Positions 7,307-15,974 of a stretch of 64,000 nt of DNA are shown here, in pieces. The stretch covers positions 62,001-126,000 of the forward strand of contig DATENM010000087.1 in assembly GCA_035275065.1 (NCBI GenBank), read 5' to 3'. Positions within the stretch are counted from its first letter, which is position 1; the number at the start of each line of letters is the position of its first letter. Below the pieces are notes generated by a model. The model had not been told where the DNA came from. It did not search any database and worked only from the letters and a program-made list of their open reading frames with translations. The translations under genes were made by a program, and so were the position numbers. The stretch comes from Blastocatellia bacterium (GTDB taxonomy: Bacteria; Acidobacteriota; Blastocatellia; UBA7656).

Positions 7307-9301
7307 ATGGAAGAAGTCTTCGGCCCTGACGGTTTAATCGCCCGTTACCACCCGCAGTACGAGTATCGGCCCGGCCAGGTCGAGATGGCCGAAGCCGTCC
7401 ACGCGACCCTCACACAGGGCGGCGTGGCGCTCATCGAGGCCGGCACCGGCACCGGCAAGACGCTCGCTTACCTGATCCCCGCGCTCGCCTCAGGCCATCG
7501 CGTCATCGTCGCGACCGCAACCAAAGCGCTCCAGGAACAGCTCTACAAAAAGGACATTCCCTTTCTTCAAGAAATCCTGCCGCGCAAGTTCGACGCCGTC
7601 TGCATGAAAGGCCGCGGCAATTACATCTGCCTGCACCGCTTGAAGAAGGCCGAAGAGATGCCCATCCTCGAAGGGCTCGAACAGATGGATGCCTTTGACG
7701 AGATTCGCCGCTGGGCCGGTGAGACAGAGACCGGCGACCGCGCCGAGCTGACCGATCTGCCGGAGGATTTGTCATTCTGGCCACAGATTGACGCGCGCGC
7801 CGACACCTGCCTCGGCCAGAAGTGCCCGGAGTTCGACAACTGCTTCATCACGCGCATGCGCCAGCAAGCACAGGAAGCCGACGTCGTTATCGTCAACCAT
7901 CACCTCTTCTTTGCCGATCTGGCGCTGCGCGGCGGTGATTATGGCGCGGTGCTGCCCGACTATTCGACGGTCATCTTCGACGAAGCGCATGAGCTTGAAG
8001 ATGTCGCGGCCGCTTATTTCGGCTCGACGGTTTCGACCTACCGCATCCTTGATCTGATACAGGATGCCGGCAGGCTTTCGATCACCGAGCCGGACGCTTC
8101 GGTCGAGTTGAGCAAAGCGCTGGCGCGGCTGGCGCAACGCGCCGATGCGTTCTGGCTGACCTTTCGCGGCGAAGAAGCGGGCGACGAGTGGTCATCGGCG
8201 TTCAAATCGCGAAACCGCGCGCGCGCGCCCGGCTTTCAGGACGGCCGCTACACGATTGGCGAATCGCACTTCGTGCGCTTCAACGAAGACGGCACCTATA
8301 ACGCCACCGCCTCCGGCGAAGCCTACATCGCGCTGGCCAATGCCCTGGGCCGTTTGTCGGCAACGCTCAGCATGGTCAAGAACCCGCCGTCAGAGCTAGA
8401 CAACATCCTGCGCCGCGCCGAAAGCATGAAGTTCGATCTCGAATTCATCGTCACCGGCGATCAGCCGAGCTTCGTCTACTGGTACGAGCGGCGCGGGCGC
8501 GGCATCTTTTTGAACGCCACGCCGATTGACGTATCGGGGATTCTCGAAGAGCGGCTGTTTGCGCGAGTTCATGGCGCGGTGCTGACTTCGGCGACGCTGG
8601 CAGCGGGCGGCAATTTCGATTTCATTCGCACACGGCTCGGCATTGCAGACGCGCGCCAGCAGATCATCGAATCGCATTTCGATTATCAGCACCAGGCGGT
8701 CTTGTACCTGCCGCCCGACATGCCTGACCCGCGCAGCCGCGACTTCCTCGACGCCTCGGTTGCCGAGATCACACAGATCATCGAAGCGACGCGCGGTCGC
8801 GCCTTCGTGCTATTTACGAGCACGGCGGCGATGCGCGAGACTTACGAGCGCGTGCGCGAGCAAGTGGATTATCCCATCTTCATTCAGGGGCAGGGGTCGA
8901 AGGCGGGCTTGCTCGACCGCTTCCGCAACACCGAAGGCGCAGTCTTGTTCGCGACCTCGTCCTTCTGGCAAGGCGTTGACGTGCAGGGCGATGCGCTGTC
9001 CTGCGTCATCATCGCCAAGCTGCCGTTCGCCGTGCCGAGCGACCCGGTAGTCGCGGCGCGGCAGAAATACATTGACGAGCAGGGCGGCAACTCGTTTTAC
9101 GAATACTCGGTGCCGCAGGCGGCCATCACCTTGAAGCAGGGGCTGGGCCGCTTGATTCGCTCGGCGCGTGATCGCGGCGTGCTATCGATCCTCGACCCGC
9201 GGCTGCGCACCAAAGCCTATGGCCGCTACTTTCTCGCCAGCATCCCTCAGTGCCACACGACCTCGCGTCTCGAAGACGCCGCCGCCATCTTCATCGAATA
9301 G
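7307..9301 (+). CDS. DinG/XPD-like ATP-dependent DNA helicase
   Basis: This 664-residue superfamily 2 helicase has Walker A (EAGTGTGKTLAYL, about residues 43-55), Walker B (IFDEAHEL near 223), and C-terminal motifs VLTSATL, FATSSFWQGVDVQGD and QGLGRLIRSARDRG. Cysteines near residues 108, 167, 172 and 178 (NYICLHR and DTCLGQKCPEFDNC) are spaced like the [4Fe-4S] cluster ligands of XPD, DinG and YoaA. No exonuclease domain is fused. Such enzymes unwind DNA 5' to 3' and help clear R-loops or replication blocks. The ATG at 7307 has no strong ribosome site. Confidence 0.92.
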   Translation: MEEVFGPDGLIARYHPQYEYRPGQVEMAEAVHATLTQGGVALIEAGTGTGKTLAYLIPALASGHRVIVATATKALQEQLYKKDIPFLQEILPRKFDAVCMKGRGNYICLHRLKKAEEMPILEGLEQMDAFDEIRRWAGETETGDRAELTDLPEDLSFWPQIDARADTCLGQKCPEFDNCFITRMRQQAQEADVVIVNHHLFFADLALRGGDYGAVLPDYSTVIFDEAHELEDVAAAYFGSTVSTYRILDLIQDAGRLSITEPDASVELSKALARLAQRADAFWLTFRGEEAGDEWSSAFKSRNRARAPGFQDGRYTIGESHFVRFNEDGTYNATASGEAYIALANALGRLSATLSMVKNPPSELDNILRRAESMKFDLEFIVTGDQPSFVYWYERRGRGIFLNATPIDVSGILEERLFARVHGAVLTSATLAAGGNFDFIRTRLGIADARQQIIESHFDYQHQAVLYLPPDMPDPRSRDFLDASVAEITQIIEATRGRAFVLFTSTAAMRETYERVREQVDYPIFIQGQGSKAGLLDRFRNTEGAVLFATSSFWQGVDVQGDALSCVIIAKLPFAVPSDPVVAARQKYIDEQGGNSFYEYSVPQAAITLKQGLGRLIRSARDRGVLSILDPRLRTKAYGRYFLASIPQCHTTSRLEDAAAIFIE

Positions 9302-9373
9302 CCGTCCGCGCGGCGGCTGAAATATTTCCCCGGCAGTTGACATTACTAATGTGGGTCGGTCGCCAGAGCGCGC

Positions 9374-9402
9374 TTGCCCTGGTGTAACGAGTTTCATATA
9401 AT
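9374..9402 (+). promoter_or_regulatory. Predicted sigma70-type promoter
   Basis: A TTGCCC (-35, 9374-9379) and a consensus TATAAT (-10, 9397-9402) are separated by exactly 17 bases. The gene at 9533 lies 131 bases downstream. This is one of the better sigma70-like matches in an otherwise very GC-rich window. Confidence 0.6.
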
Positions 9403-9532
9403 GCGGCGGCTTTAATCAGCACCCGACATGGCTCTGTCAACGGCATGATTCATCCAACGACCGCACAGCGATGCGCCCGCAAGGCGTTCTTGCGGCAGTT
9501 CTGTCAACTTGGCATGGAAGGAGCGAACCGGC

Positions 9533-10963
9533 ATGAAGAACAAATCGGCGCGGGCGATACGGACAGACAAGAGTTGGCTTACTCCCCTGTTATGCTTGAT
9601 TCCAATGGCCGTGGTGCTGGCCGTGAGCTTTATCACGAGCCAGACCGTTCCCGCTTATCACGCCAAAGAGAAGATCGAACAGGCTTTACAGGCCCGTGAC
9701 CTTCAGCCGAAAGAACCGAGCAACCCGCCGTCATCGGACACCTCGTTTGCAGAAGTGCGGCCAGAGACCGAGCGGGATTATCTCAACGAAAGAGAAAAAG
9801 TCTTGAGGGCCAGGCGCAAAGCTCTGGGCAGCATCGCGAACAGTAACGCGGCTCGCGACTATGCGGCGGAATTAAAGTTCCTCGAAGAGGAAAAGAAAGA
9901 AGAAGACTCGCGGCGGGCACTGACCAATAGGCTTTTCAACGATAACGCCGGGCGCATTCGCTGGGGCACCTTCACAATTGCTTATCTGGTCATTTGCGGC
10001 ATCGCCATCTGCGGTGCGATATTCGCCATCATCAAGGTGGTTCAGGGCAAGCTGCGGGGGAGGGTGATCGCTATTGCCGTGTTCTTTAGTGTGGGCCTGG
10101 GCTTGCTGGCGCCCTGGTTCAGCAACTACTGGGTGTCGCCCGGCCTGGTGGGCTCGACAATAGGAAATGATTGGCCGCGGTTAATCGGCAGCCTTCCCCT
10201 TTACGAAATGTTGATTGTCGGGGTCGGTGTCCTGATGGCCATTGCCTGTGCAATCCTGACCTGGGGTTTGCCGTTTAAACGAACGGCAGCAACACCAACG
10301 CCTGCAACCGCAGCAACACCAACGCCTGCAACCGGAGAACAACCGAACTCGCTGCCACCGGCGAACGAGCCGCCACTGGCCCCGATAGTTGGCGCGCCGC
10401 CCGCGGCGCCGCCACCTGATGGAGCGAATGCCTCGGCGGCCAACCTGCCGGCCAACACGCCGGCCCTGGCACTGGTTATTCCGGCAGACACTAATCCGCC
10501 CGTTGATGAAGTGATGGAAGAGTTGAAAAAGCGTGGCCGAATGCTGCGCATCCTGCTTTACCTGGCGGCGGCAGTCCTGGTGGCCAGAGTCTTTCAGTCG
10601 AATGCGTTCGTCAGTTGGGCTCTATCGTATCTCGATCTCCAGGGGATCAACACCGCCTTTGACGGTTTTCTCCGCAGCGTCATCACACAGGAAAGCATTG
10701 GCTATACGGTCGTCCTCGCGGCCCTCTACCTGCCGGCTTTCCTGGTGCTGCGGGAAAGAGCCACGCAATACGTGGAGTCAACCATGACAACCGATCCCCA
10801 AAGCGGCAAGGAAGGCCCGACTGACCCGGCGTCTTTCCTGAAAGAGAATGGCCTGACGTTTTCGATCCGCGAGCAACTGCCGCGCATCATCACGATTCTG
10901 TCGCCTCTACTCGTAGGCCCGACCGCCGCCCTGCTCGGTAAACTCATCGGCGGGGCCGCGTGA
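9533..10963 (+). CDS. Polytopic membrane protein of unknown function
   Basis: I do not recognise the family. The 476-residue product has an N-terminal membrane helix (TPLLCLIPMAVVLAVSFI). A soluble charged region of about 110 residues follows (coiled-coil-like, EKVLRARRKALGS). Three more helices are followed by a flexible Pro/Ala/Thr-rich linker with a tandem ATPTPAT repeat, and at least three further helices lead to the C-terminus (LSPLLVGPTAALLGKLIGG). The ATG at 9533 is preceded by AAGGAG (9518-9523) at nine bases, which decides the start over the in-frame ATG at 9515 region. A strong predicted promoter lies upstream. It is convergent with the ADOP permease and may be monocistronic. Confidence 0.7.
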   Translation: MKNKSARAIRTDKSWLTPLLCLIPMAVVLAVSFITSQTVPAYHAKEKIEQALQARDLQPKEPSNPPSSDTSFAEVRPETERDYLNEREKVLRARRKALGSIANSNAARDYAAELKFLEEEKKEEDSRRALTNRLFNDNAGRIRWGTFTIAYLVICGIAICGAIFAIIKVVQGKLRGRVIAIAVFFSVGLGLLAPWFSNYWVSPGLVGSTIGNDWPRLIGSLPLYEMLIVGVGVLMAIACAILTWGLPFKRTAATPTPATAATPTPATGEQPNSLPPANEPPLAPIVGAPPAAPPPDGANASAANLPANTPALALVIPADTNPPVDEVMEELKKRGRMLRILLYLAAAVLVARVFQSNAFVSWALSYLDLQGINTAFDGFLRSVITQESIGYTVVLAALYLPAFLVLRERATQYVESTMTTDPQSGKEGPTDPASFLKENGLTFSIREQLPRIITILSPLLVGPTAALLGKLIGGAA

Positions 10964-10987
10964 CCGGAGCGCATCACGCGGCCCCGC
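10950..10987. terminator. Hairpin between convergent genes, overlapping a stop codon
   Basis: A perfect 14-bp stem (10950-10963 with 10974-10987) encloses a 10-base loop. The TGA stop of the membrane protein is the last part of the left arm. There is no T-run on either side, so it may be a bidirectional structure that stalls polymerase or protects 3' ends rather than a classical intrinsic terminator. Confidence 0.5.
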
Positions 10988-10992
10988 TCCGG

Positions 10993-13419
10993 TTATTCGC
11001 AGCGCAGCGCGACGATAGGATCAACCTGTGTCGCGCGCCGCGCCGGCAGATAACAGGCCAGCAGCGCGACCAGCAACAGCAGCAGCGTCAACAGCGCAAA
11101 GGTCAGCGGGTCGGTGGCACTGACGCCGAATAACAGGCTCGCCATCAATCGCGTCAGCGCCACCGCCGCCACCACGCCGATGCCGATGCCGATCAAGGTG
11201 AGCCGCATCCCCTGCGCGACGACCAGCCGCAGGATGTCGCGGCGTTCGGCGCCAATCGCCATGCGAACGCCGATCTCGCGCGTTCGCTGCGATACGACGT
11301 ACGACAGCGCCGCGTAGATTCCGGTCACTGCCAGCAGCAACGACAGCACGCTGAAGATCGCCAGCAGCGACATCACAAACCGCGTGCGCCAGTCCAACCC
11401 GCCGACGATCTCTGCCAGCGAGCGCACCAGGTAGACCGGCATCGCCCGGTCTACGGCATGCACTTCGCGCTTCGCCGCTTCGACAAAAGCCATCGGGTCA
11501 CCTGTCGTGCGCAATACATAAGCCATCGTCAGCGGCGCGACGTCCTGTTCGAGGGGCACATAGACGGTTGGCTGCGGGTCGGGCGGAAACTGATCCGTGC
11601 GCACGTCACCGACGATGCCGACGACCTGGCGGTACACATCGCCGCTGCCTTTGATCTTCAATCGCTTGCCGAGCGGGTCTTCTCCATTCCAAAGTGCTTG
11701 CGCCATGCGGGCGCTGATGACGACGACCGGCGGCGTCGCTCCGGTGTCGGCTTCCGTGAAGAGGCGACCGCGCAGCAGGCCGATGCGCATGGCGCTGAAA
11801 TAATCGGGCGACGAATGAACGGCCGTGGCGCGAGGCTCTTTGCCGGGCTCCGGTTGCGGCTGCCCTTCTAATAAGACGGTCGTCGCGCCGAACTGTGGAT
11901 AGAAGGGATGGAATTGTGTAGCGCCGACCGCTCCGACACCCGGCAGCGCCGCCAGCCGGTCGTTGATCTCTTTAAAAAATCGCTGCCGGCGGTCGCTCTC
12001 TTTGTACGGCGCGCCGCGCGTCGAGACCCGGAAGGTCAGGACGTTAGCCGGGTCGAATCCTTGATCGAGGCGTTGAAGGTTGCGAAAGCTTTGCACCATC
12101 AAGCCCGCGCCGATCAACAGCGCCAGCGACAATGCGGTTTCGGCAATCACCAGGAATCGTTGCAGGCGACGGCTGCCGGGGCTGCCGGTGGCGCGCGCCG
12201 TTCCCGTCAGCCCTTTGACCAGATTGACGCGCCGCGCATAGAGCGCCGGAATCAGTCCCAGCATGAGGCCGGGCAGCAGGGCAATCAGCAGCGTGAACAG
12301 CAAGACGTTGCGATCTACCTGGAAATCGAAGTGGGGAATGTTGAATCCTGTGGGAATTAGCCAGCCGACACTGTGCGTTCCCCATAGCGTCAGCAGCAAC
12401 CCCGGCACCGCGCAGCAGGTCATCAGCAGCAAACTCTCGATGACCAATTGGCGCAGCAGACGGCTCGCGCCTGCGCCGAGCGCCCGGCGCAAAGCGAACT
12501 CGCGCTCGCGCACGACCGAGCGCGTCAACAGCAGGTGCGCGACGTTGCTCGAAGCAATCAGCAGCACGAACAAGACCGCGCCGAGCAGCAGCAGCACCGC
12601 CGGGCGTACGCCGCGCACGATATTCTCTTTGAGCGGCACGGCCAGCGCCGTGACGTTGCGGTTGGTGTCCGGGTATTGCTCTTTGAGCGCCGCCGACAAA
12701 CGCGACAATTCCTGCTGCGCCTGATCGACCGACACGCCGGCGGCAAGGCGCGCGACCACGAAATGATCGTTGCCGCGCCGATCCAACCCGTTTTCAGGCA
12801 AGGCCAGTGGTATCCATGCTTGCGGGCGCTCGGTCAGTCCGAAGATCGGGTTGTCAAAATCCGCCGGCATGACGCCAACGATCTCGAAAGGCACGCCGTC
12901 CAGCTCCGTCGTTCGCCCGATCACCGCCCGGTCGCCGCCGAAGGCGCGCTGCCATAAGTCGTAGCTCAACAGCACGACGGCTCTGGCCCCGCGCCGGTCT
13001 TCTTCGGGCGTGAACTCGCGGCCCAGGATGGGGCGCACGCCGAGCGTTTCGAAGTATCCCGCCGACACCATCTGCATCAACGGCGTCTCGGCCTCGTCAA
13101 AACTCGTCAGCGTTTTCGAGATGCTGACTGCCGCGCCGATCTCTTCAAACGACCCGCTCATCCGCCGCCAGTCGGCGTAGTTGCCGGGGGCGCACGGACG
13201 CCACTGCGCAGGGTTGGCCGGATCAACCTGCCAGACCGCTACTAATCGATCCGGCTGGCCGAACGGCAACGGCTGAATCAATATGGCGTTGACGACGCTG
13301 AAGACGGTGCCGGCGACGCCGATGGCCAGGGCCATCGCCAGCACAGCCACCAGCGTCACTTCCAGATTGCGGCGCAACAGGCGCAGCCCGAAGCACAGGT
13401 CAGAGAGCCATCCAGTCAT
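10993..13419 (-). CDS. ABC transporter permease of the ADOP/MacB type
   Basis: The 808-residue protein contains two MacB-like periplasmic domains and FtsX-type permease repeats in one chain. The first half begins FGLRLLRRNLEVTLVAVLAMALAIGVAGTVFSVVNAIL and is followed by a MacB_PCD domain (GRTTELDGVPFEIVGVMPADF) and three helices. The second half repeats the pattern, ending with FtsX helices (TREIGVRMAIGAERRDILRLVV) and YLPARRATQVDPIVALR. This duplicated permease without a neighbouring ATPase is typical of acidobacterial genomes. Substrates of these proteins are generally unknown; MacB relatives export or mechanotransmit. A GGAG lies seven bases before the ATG. Confidence 0.92.
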   Translation of the reverse strand: MTGWLSDLCFGLRLLRRNLEVTLVAVLAMALAIGVAGTVFSVVNAILIQPLPFGQPDRLVAVWQVDPANPAQWRPCAPGNYADWRRMSGSFEEIGAAVSISKTLTSFDEAETPLMQMVSAGYFETLGVRPILGREFTPEEDRRGARAVVLLSYDLWQRAFGGDRAVIGRTTELDGVPFEIVGVMPADFDNPIFGLTERPQAWIPLALPENGLDRRGNDHFVVARLAAGVSVDQAQQELSRLSAALKEQYPDTNRNVTALAVPLKENIVRGVRPAVLLLLGAVLFVLLIASSNVAHLLLTRSVVREREFALRRALGAGASRLLRQLVIESLLLMTCCAVPGLLLTLWGTHSVGWLIPTGFNIPHFDFQVDRNVLLFTLLIALLPGLMLGLIPALYARRVNLVKGLTGTARATGSPGSRRLQRFLVIAETALSLALLIGAGLMVQSFRNLQRLDQGFDPANVLTFRVSTRGAPYKESDRRQRFFKEINDRLAALPGVGAVGATQFHPFYPQFGATTVLLEGQPQPEPGKEPRATAVHSSPDYFSAMRIGLLRGRLFTEADTGATPPVVVISARMAQALWNGEDPLGKRLKIKGSGDVYRQVVGIVGDVRTDQFPPDPQPTVYVPLEQDVAPLTMAYVLRTTGDPMAFVEAAKREVHAVDRAMPVYLVRSLAEIVGGLDWRTRFVMSLLAIFSVLSLLLAVTGIYAALSYVVSQRTREIGVRMAIGAERRDILRLVVAQGMRLTLIGIGIGVVAAVALTRLMASLLFGVSATDPLTFALLTLLLLLVALLACYLPARRATQVDPIVALRCE

Positions 13420-13508
13420 ATCACTCTCCAGTCCTTGAAATGGGTGTGAGAAGCCAGGGCAAAGGTTCGGCCTTTGCCTGGTTGAGCCGCTAGCTTGATG
13501 GAGTGCAA

Positions 13509-14384
13509 TCAGCCGAAGTGTAGCGCGCGACGGCGGGCGGGGTCTTGAACGTTCTTGCTACTCGCCTGATATTGGCCGGGCGGGACGCCGACCAGCCGCT
13601 TGAAGTGGCGCGTCAGGTGGCTCTGATCGGCGAAGCCTGTTTGCGAGGCGACCTGCGGCAGCGGCCAGCCTTGAAGGATGAGCAAGCGGGCGCGCAAGAC
13701 GCGCAGCTGCGTCTGAAAGGCGTGCGGCGGCATGCCATATTGCTCGGAGAAGACACGGTTGAAGTGATAGGGACTGAGGGCAGCGACGGCGGCAAGCTGA
13801 TCTAAGCTAATGTTCTCGGCATAATGCTCGGCGAGGTATTCGTAAGCGCGCCTGACCGCTTGCCGGTCCGCGGCGCAGCAGCGCGGCGCTGGCGAGTCAT
13901 CGGCAAAGCGGGCGATCAATGCCGCCAGCAGATTCAATAGCAACGCTTGTCGTTCGAGGCTCGACGAAGGCTGTTCGAGCGCGAGGTGAAGCTCAAGGTA
14001 TTGACGAATGATCGCGCTGTCGAAGATCACGGCGGTCGGAAAGAATGGCAGGCTCGCCGCATGGCCAAAGATTTCGTGAGCCGCTTCGCGCATCAGCTCG
14101 GCATCCACGAAGAGCGTGCGATAAGTGCAGCCCTTCTGGTCGTGTGCGCGGTTCGAGTGAACTTCGCCGGGGTGGACCATGAAGAGACTGGCGGACGGCG
14201 TCGGCAAGCGATTGCCGCGATAGTCGAGGTCGCCTGAGCCTGCTTGAATCAGACAGAACTGATAATCGTCGTGCCAGTGGCGCGGCACAGGGCGGGCCAC
14301 CCCGAAGCCGCGCCTCAACTCAAGGCGGCTGAGATCGCGCGGTCGCCAGACTTCGATGCAGTCACGTGGCTCACTCTCTGCCAT
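13509..14384 (-). CDS. AraC-family transcriptional regulator
   Basis: The 291-residue protein has an N-terminal cupin-like sensing domain (RPVPRHWHDDYQFCLIQAGSGDLDYRG, HPGEVHSN) and a C-terminal double helix-turn-helix (about residues 180-275). The latter includes NISLDQLAAVAALSPYHFNRVF and PLPQVASQTGFADQSHLTRHFKRLVGVPPGQY, the standard AraC signature. It probably binds a small ligand and activates a nearby or distant gene. Neighbours on the same strand are the M16 peptidase pair upstream and the ADOP permease downstream; no direct target is evident. Confidence 0.92.
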   Translation of the reverse strand: MAESEPRDCIEVWRPRDLSRLELRRGFGVARPVPRHWHDDYQFCLIQAGSGDLDYRGNRLPTPSASLFMVHPGEVHSNRAHDQKGCTYRTLFVDAELMREAAHEIFGHAASLPFFPTAVIFDSAIIRQYLELHLALEQPSSSLERQALLLNLLAALIARFADDSPAPRCCAADRQAVRRAYEYLAEHYAENISLDQLAAVAALSPYHFNRVFSEQYGMPPHAFQTQLRVLRARLLILQGWPLPQVASQTGFADQSHLTRHFKRLVGVPPGQYQASSKNVQDPARRRALHFG

Positions 14385-14408
14385 GCGTTAAGCGCCCACT
14401 GCCGCCGT

Positions 14409-14443
14409 GATGGGTGCGCGCCGAACGCCGGCGCGCACCCATC
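14409..14443 (-). terminator. Strong hairpin downstream of the M16 peptidase pair
   Basis: A perfect 15-bp stem (GATGGGTGCGCGCCG at 14409-14423 with 14429-14443) closes an AACGC loop. It lies eight bases beyond the M16B stop codon on the minus strand and upstream of the AraC start. No T-run follows, so termination would be inefficient or Rho-assisted. Confidence 0.5.
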
Positions 14444-14450
14444 GGATCGA

Positions 14451-15974
14451 TCATCGTTGAAACATCTGCTCGACCGGCACGATTTCGACGCGCTTCGGGT
14501 CGAGGCTCAGCTTATAGCTCTCGATCAGCTTGTCTTCGTCGAGTATCTCTTTTGCCGGCGGTGAAGTGTAGTTGATCGGCGACGGCTGGCCCGCCGTTGC
14601 CCGCGCCATAAAGCCTTTGGCGTCCTGAGTGACGACGACAATCTTGACGCGGTCGGCTTGCAGGTACTTCTTGATGACGCGGTTGACATCACTCAGAGTC
14701 AGCTTCGCCAGTTGCGCGCGCACGTAGTCGGTGAAGCTCGGCAGGCCATAATAGCGGCTGTCGAGCGCGTAGCCCAGCTGCGCGTCCTGGTCCTTCGTCA
14801 GCACGTTGACGAACTTGCTGAGGAATTGCCGCGTCGCTTCAAAGTCCTTTTCCGCCATGCCGTCGCGCGCCAGCTTGTTGAGCTCGAACAGGCCGGCGCG
14901 CAGCGCGAACAGGCCATTCTTCGGCTCGACCGGGCGAATCCACACCTGAAAGATCTGCTGCCGGCGCGCCAGATTCGGGTCGGGATGAAACTGGAACATG
15001 CCGCGCGGGAAGTATTCGATGTAGGCGTAGTCGCCATAGTTCAGGCCGCGAATCTCGCGCAGCCGCTGATACAAATAACTGTTCGACGAGCGGTGCTGTC
15101 CGAGGTATGACTGCACGACGAGCAGCGCCGGCCAGTCGGCGTCTTTGCGCGTGACAGGGAGCGGGAAGCCGAACGAGATGGCCGTGCCCGGCGTGTTCTT
15201 CTCGATGACTTCCATCTCCAGGCCGTTGATTGCCGCCGGCTGCGGCAGGCTCAGTCTTTCAGCGCTGCCCGCCGGCAAACGCGAAGCAAAGTCGTGCTGC
15301 ACTTTTTCTTCGAAGCCCTTCGGGTAGCCGCCCGCCAGCCCCAGCACAAAATTCGCCTGCGTGTAATGGTCGCGGTAGAACTGCTTGAGGTCGTCTATGG
15401 TCATCTTCTCAAGCGCCGCAATCGTGCCGGCGTTGTTGTGGCCATAAGGATGTTCGGCCCCGTAGATGAAGTTGTAGAGCGCCTCTTTGCCCAGCTCTTC
15501 GTCGTTGGCCTGGCGCAACCCGACCTTCAAGTAAGTGATGGCGTCTTCGCGCAGGCGCGTGAAATCGTCGGCGCGCCAGCCGGGATTGAGCAACATGCCT
15601 GAGATGATCTGATAGAACTTCGGCAGGTTATCGACGTGCGTCGTGCCGTAGAAAACCGTCATCTCTTTATCCACCTGCGAGTTGAAGCTGGTGGCCATCG
15701 GGTACATGGCGCTGACGATCTGCTCGTAGGTCATGTCGCGGCTGCCGCCGCCGGCTAACAGGCTGGCGGTCAGCGCCGCGAGCCCTTCTTTGCCTTTCGG
15801 GTCGCTCGCCGAGCCGACGTTGAAGAGCAGGCGAAAGCTGACGAGCGGCGACGAGTTTGGCAATGACACGATAGCCATAGGCGATGCGGCCTTTCCGGCC
15901 TCGGCAATCGGCGCAATGACCGACGAGGCGATGACGAGCGCGAGCAACAGGGCACGTTTACTTCTGCGTAACAT
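14451..15974 (-). CDS. M16-family peptidase subunit, non-catalytic
   Basis: The 507-residue secreted protein starts MLRRSKRALLLALVIASSVIAP, a signal peptide. It has the M16 fold but no HxxEH zinc motif: the equivalent region reads GKEGLAALTASLLAGGG. It keeps the C-terminal substrate-handling region (SNSYLYQRLREIRGLNYGDYAY). Such subunits pair with an active M16 partner, here the gene immediately upstream. The ATG at 15974 overlaps the partner's stop codon at 15958 by 17 bases, which supports translational coupling. A longer upstream frame exists but would overlap the partner far more. Confidence 0.9.
   Translation of the reverse strand: MLRRSKRALLLALVIASSVIAPIAEAGKAASPMAIVSLPNSSPLVSFRLLFNVGSASDPKGKEGLAALTASLLAGGGSRDMTYEQIVSAMYPMATSFNSQVDKEMTVFYGTTHVDNLPKFYQIISGMLLNPGWRADDFTRLREDAITYLKVGLRQANDEELGKEALYNFIYGAEHPYGHNNAGTIAALEKMTIDDLKQFYRDHYTQANFVLGLAGGYPKGFEEKVQHDFASRLPAGSAERLSLPQPAAINGLEMEVIEKNTPGTAISFGFPLPVTRKDADWPALLVVQSYLGQHRSSNSYLYQRLREIRGLNYGDYAYIEYFPRGMFQFHPDPNLARRQQIFQVWIRPVEPKNGLFALRAGLFELNKLARDGMAEKDFEATRQFLSKFVNVLTKDQDAQLGYALDSRYYGLPSFTDYVRAQLAKLTLSDVNRVIKKYLQADRVKIVVVTQDAKGFMARATAGQPSPINYTSPPAKEILDEDKLIESYKLSLDPKRVEIVPVEQMFQR

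Noticed and set aside
13453..13480. Hairpin CCAGG...CCTGG between the AraC gene end and the ADOP gene start as a terminator
   Set aside because: The stem is bulged and has no T-run on the strand of the AraC gene; kept only as a weak structure.
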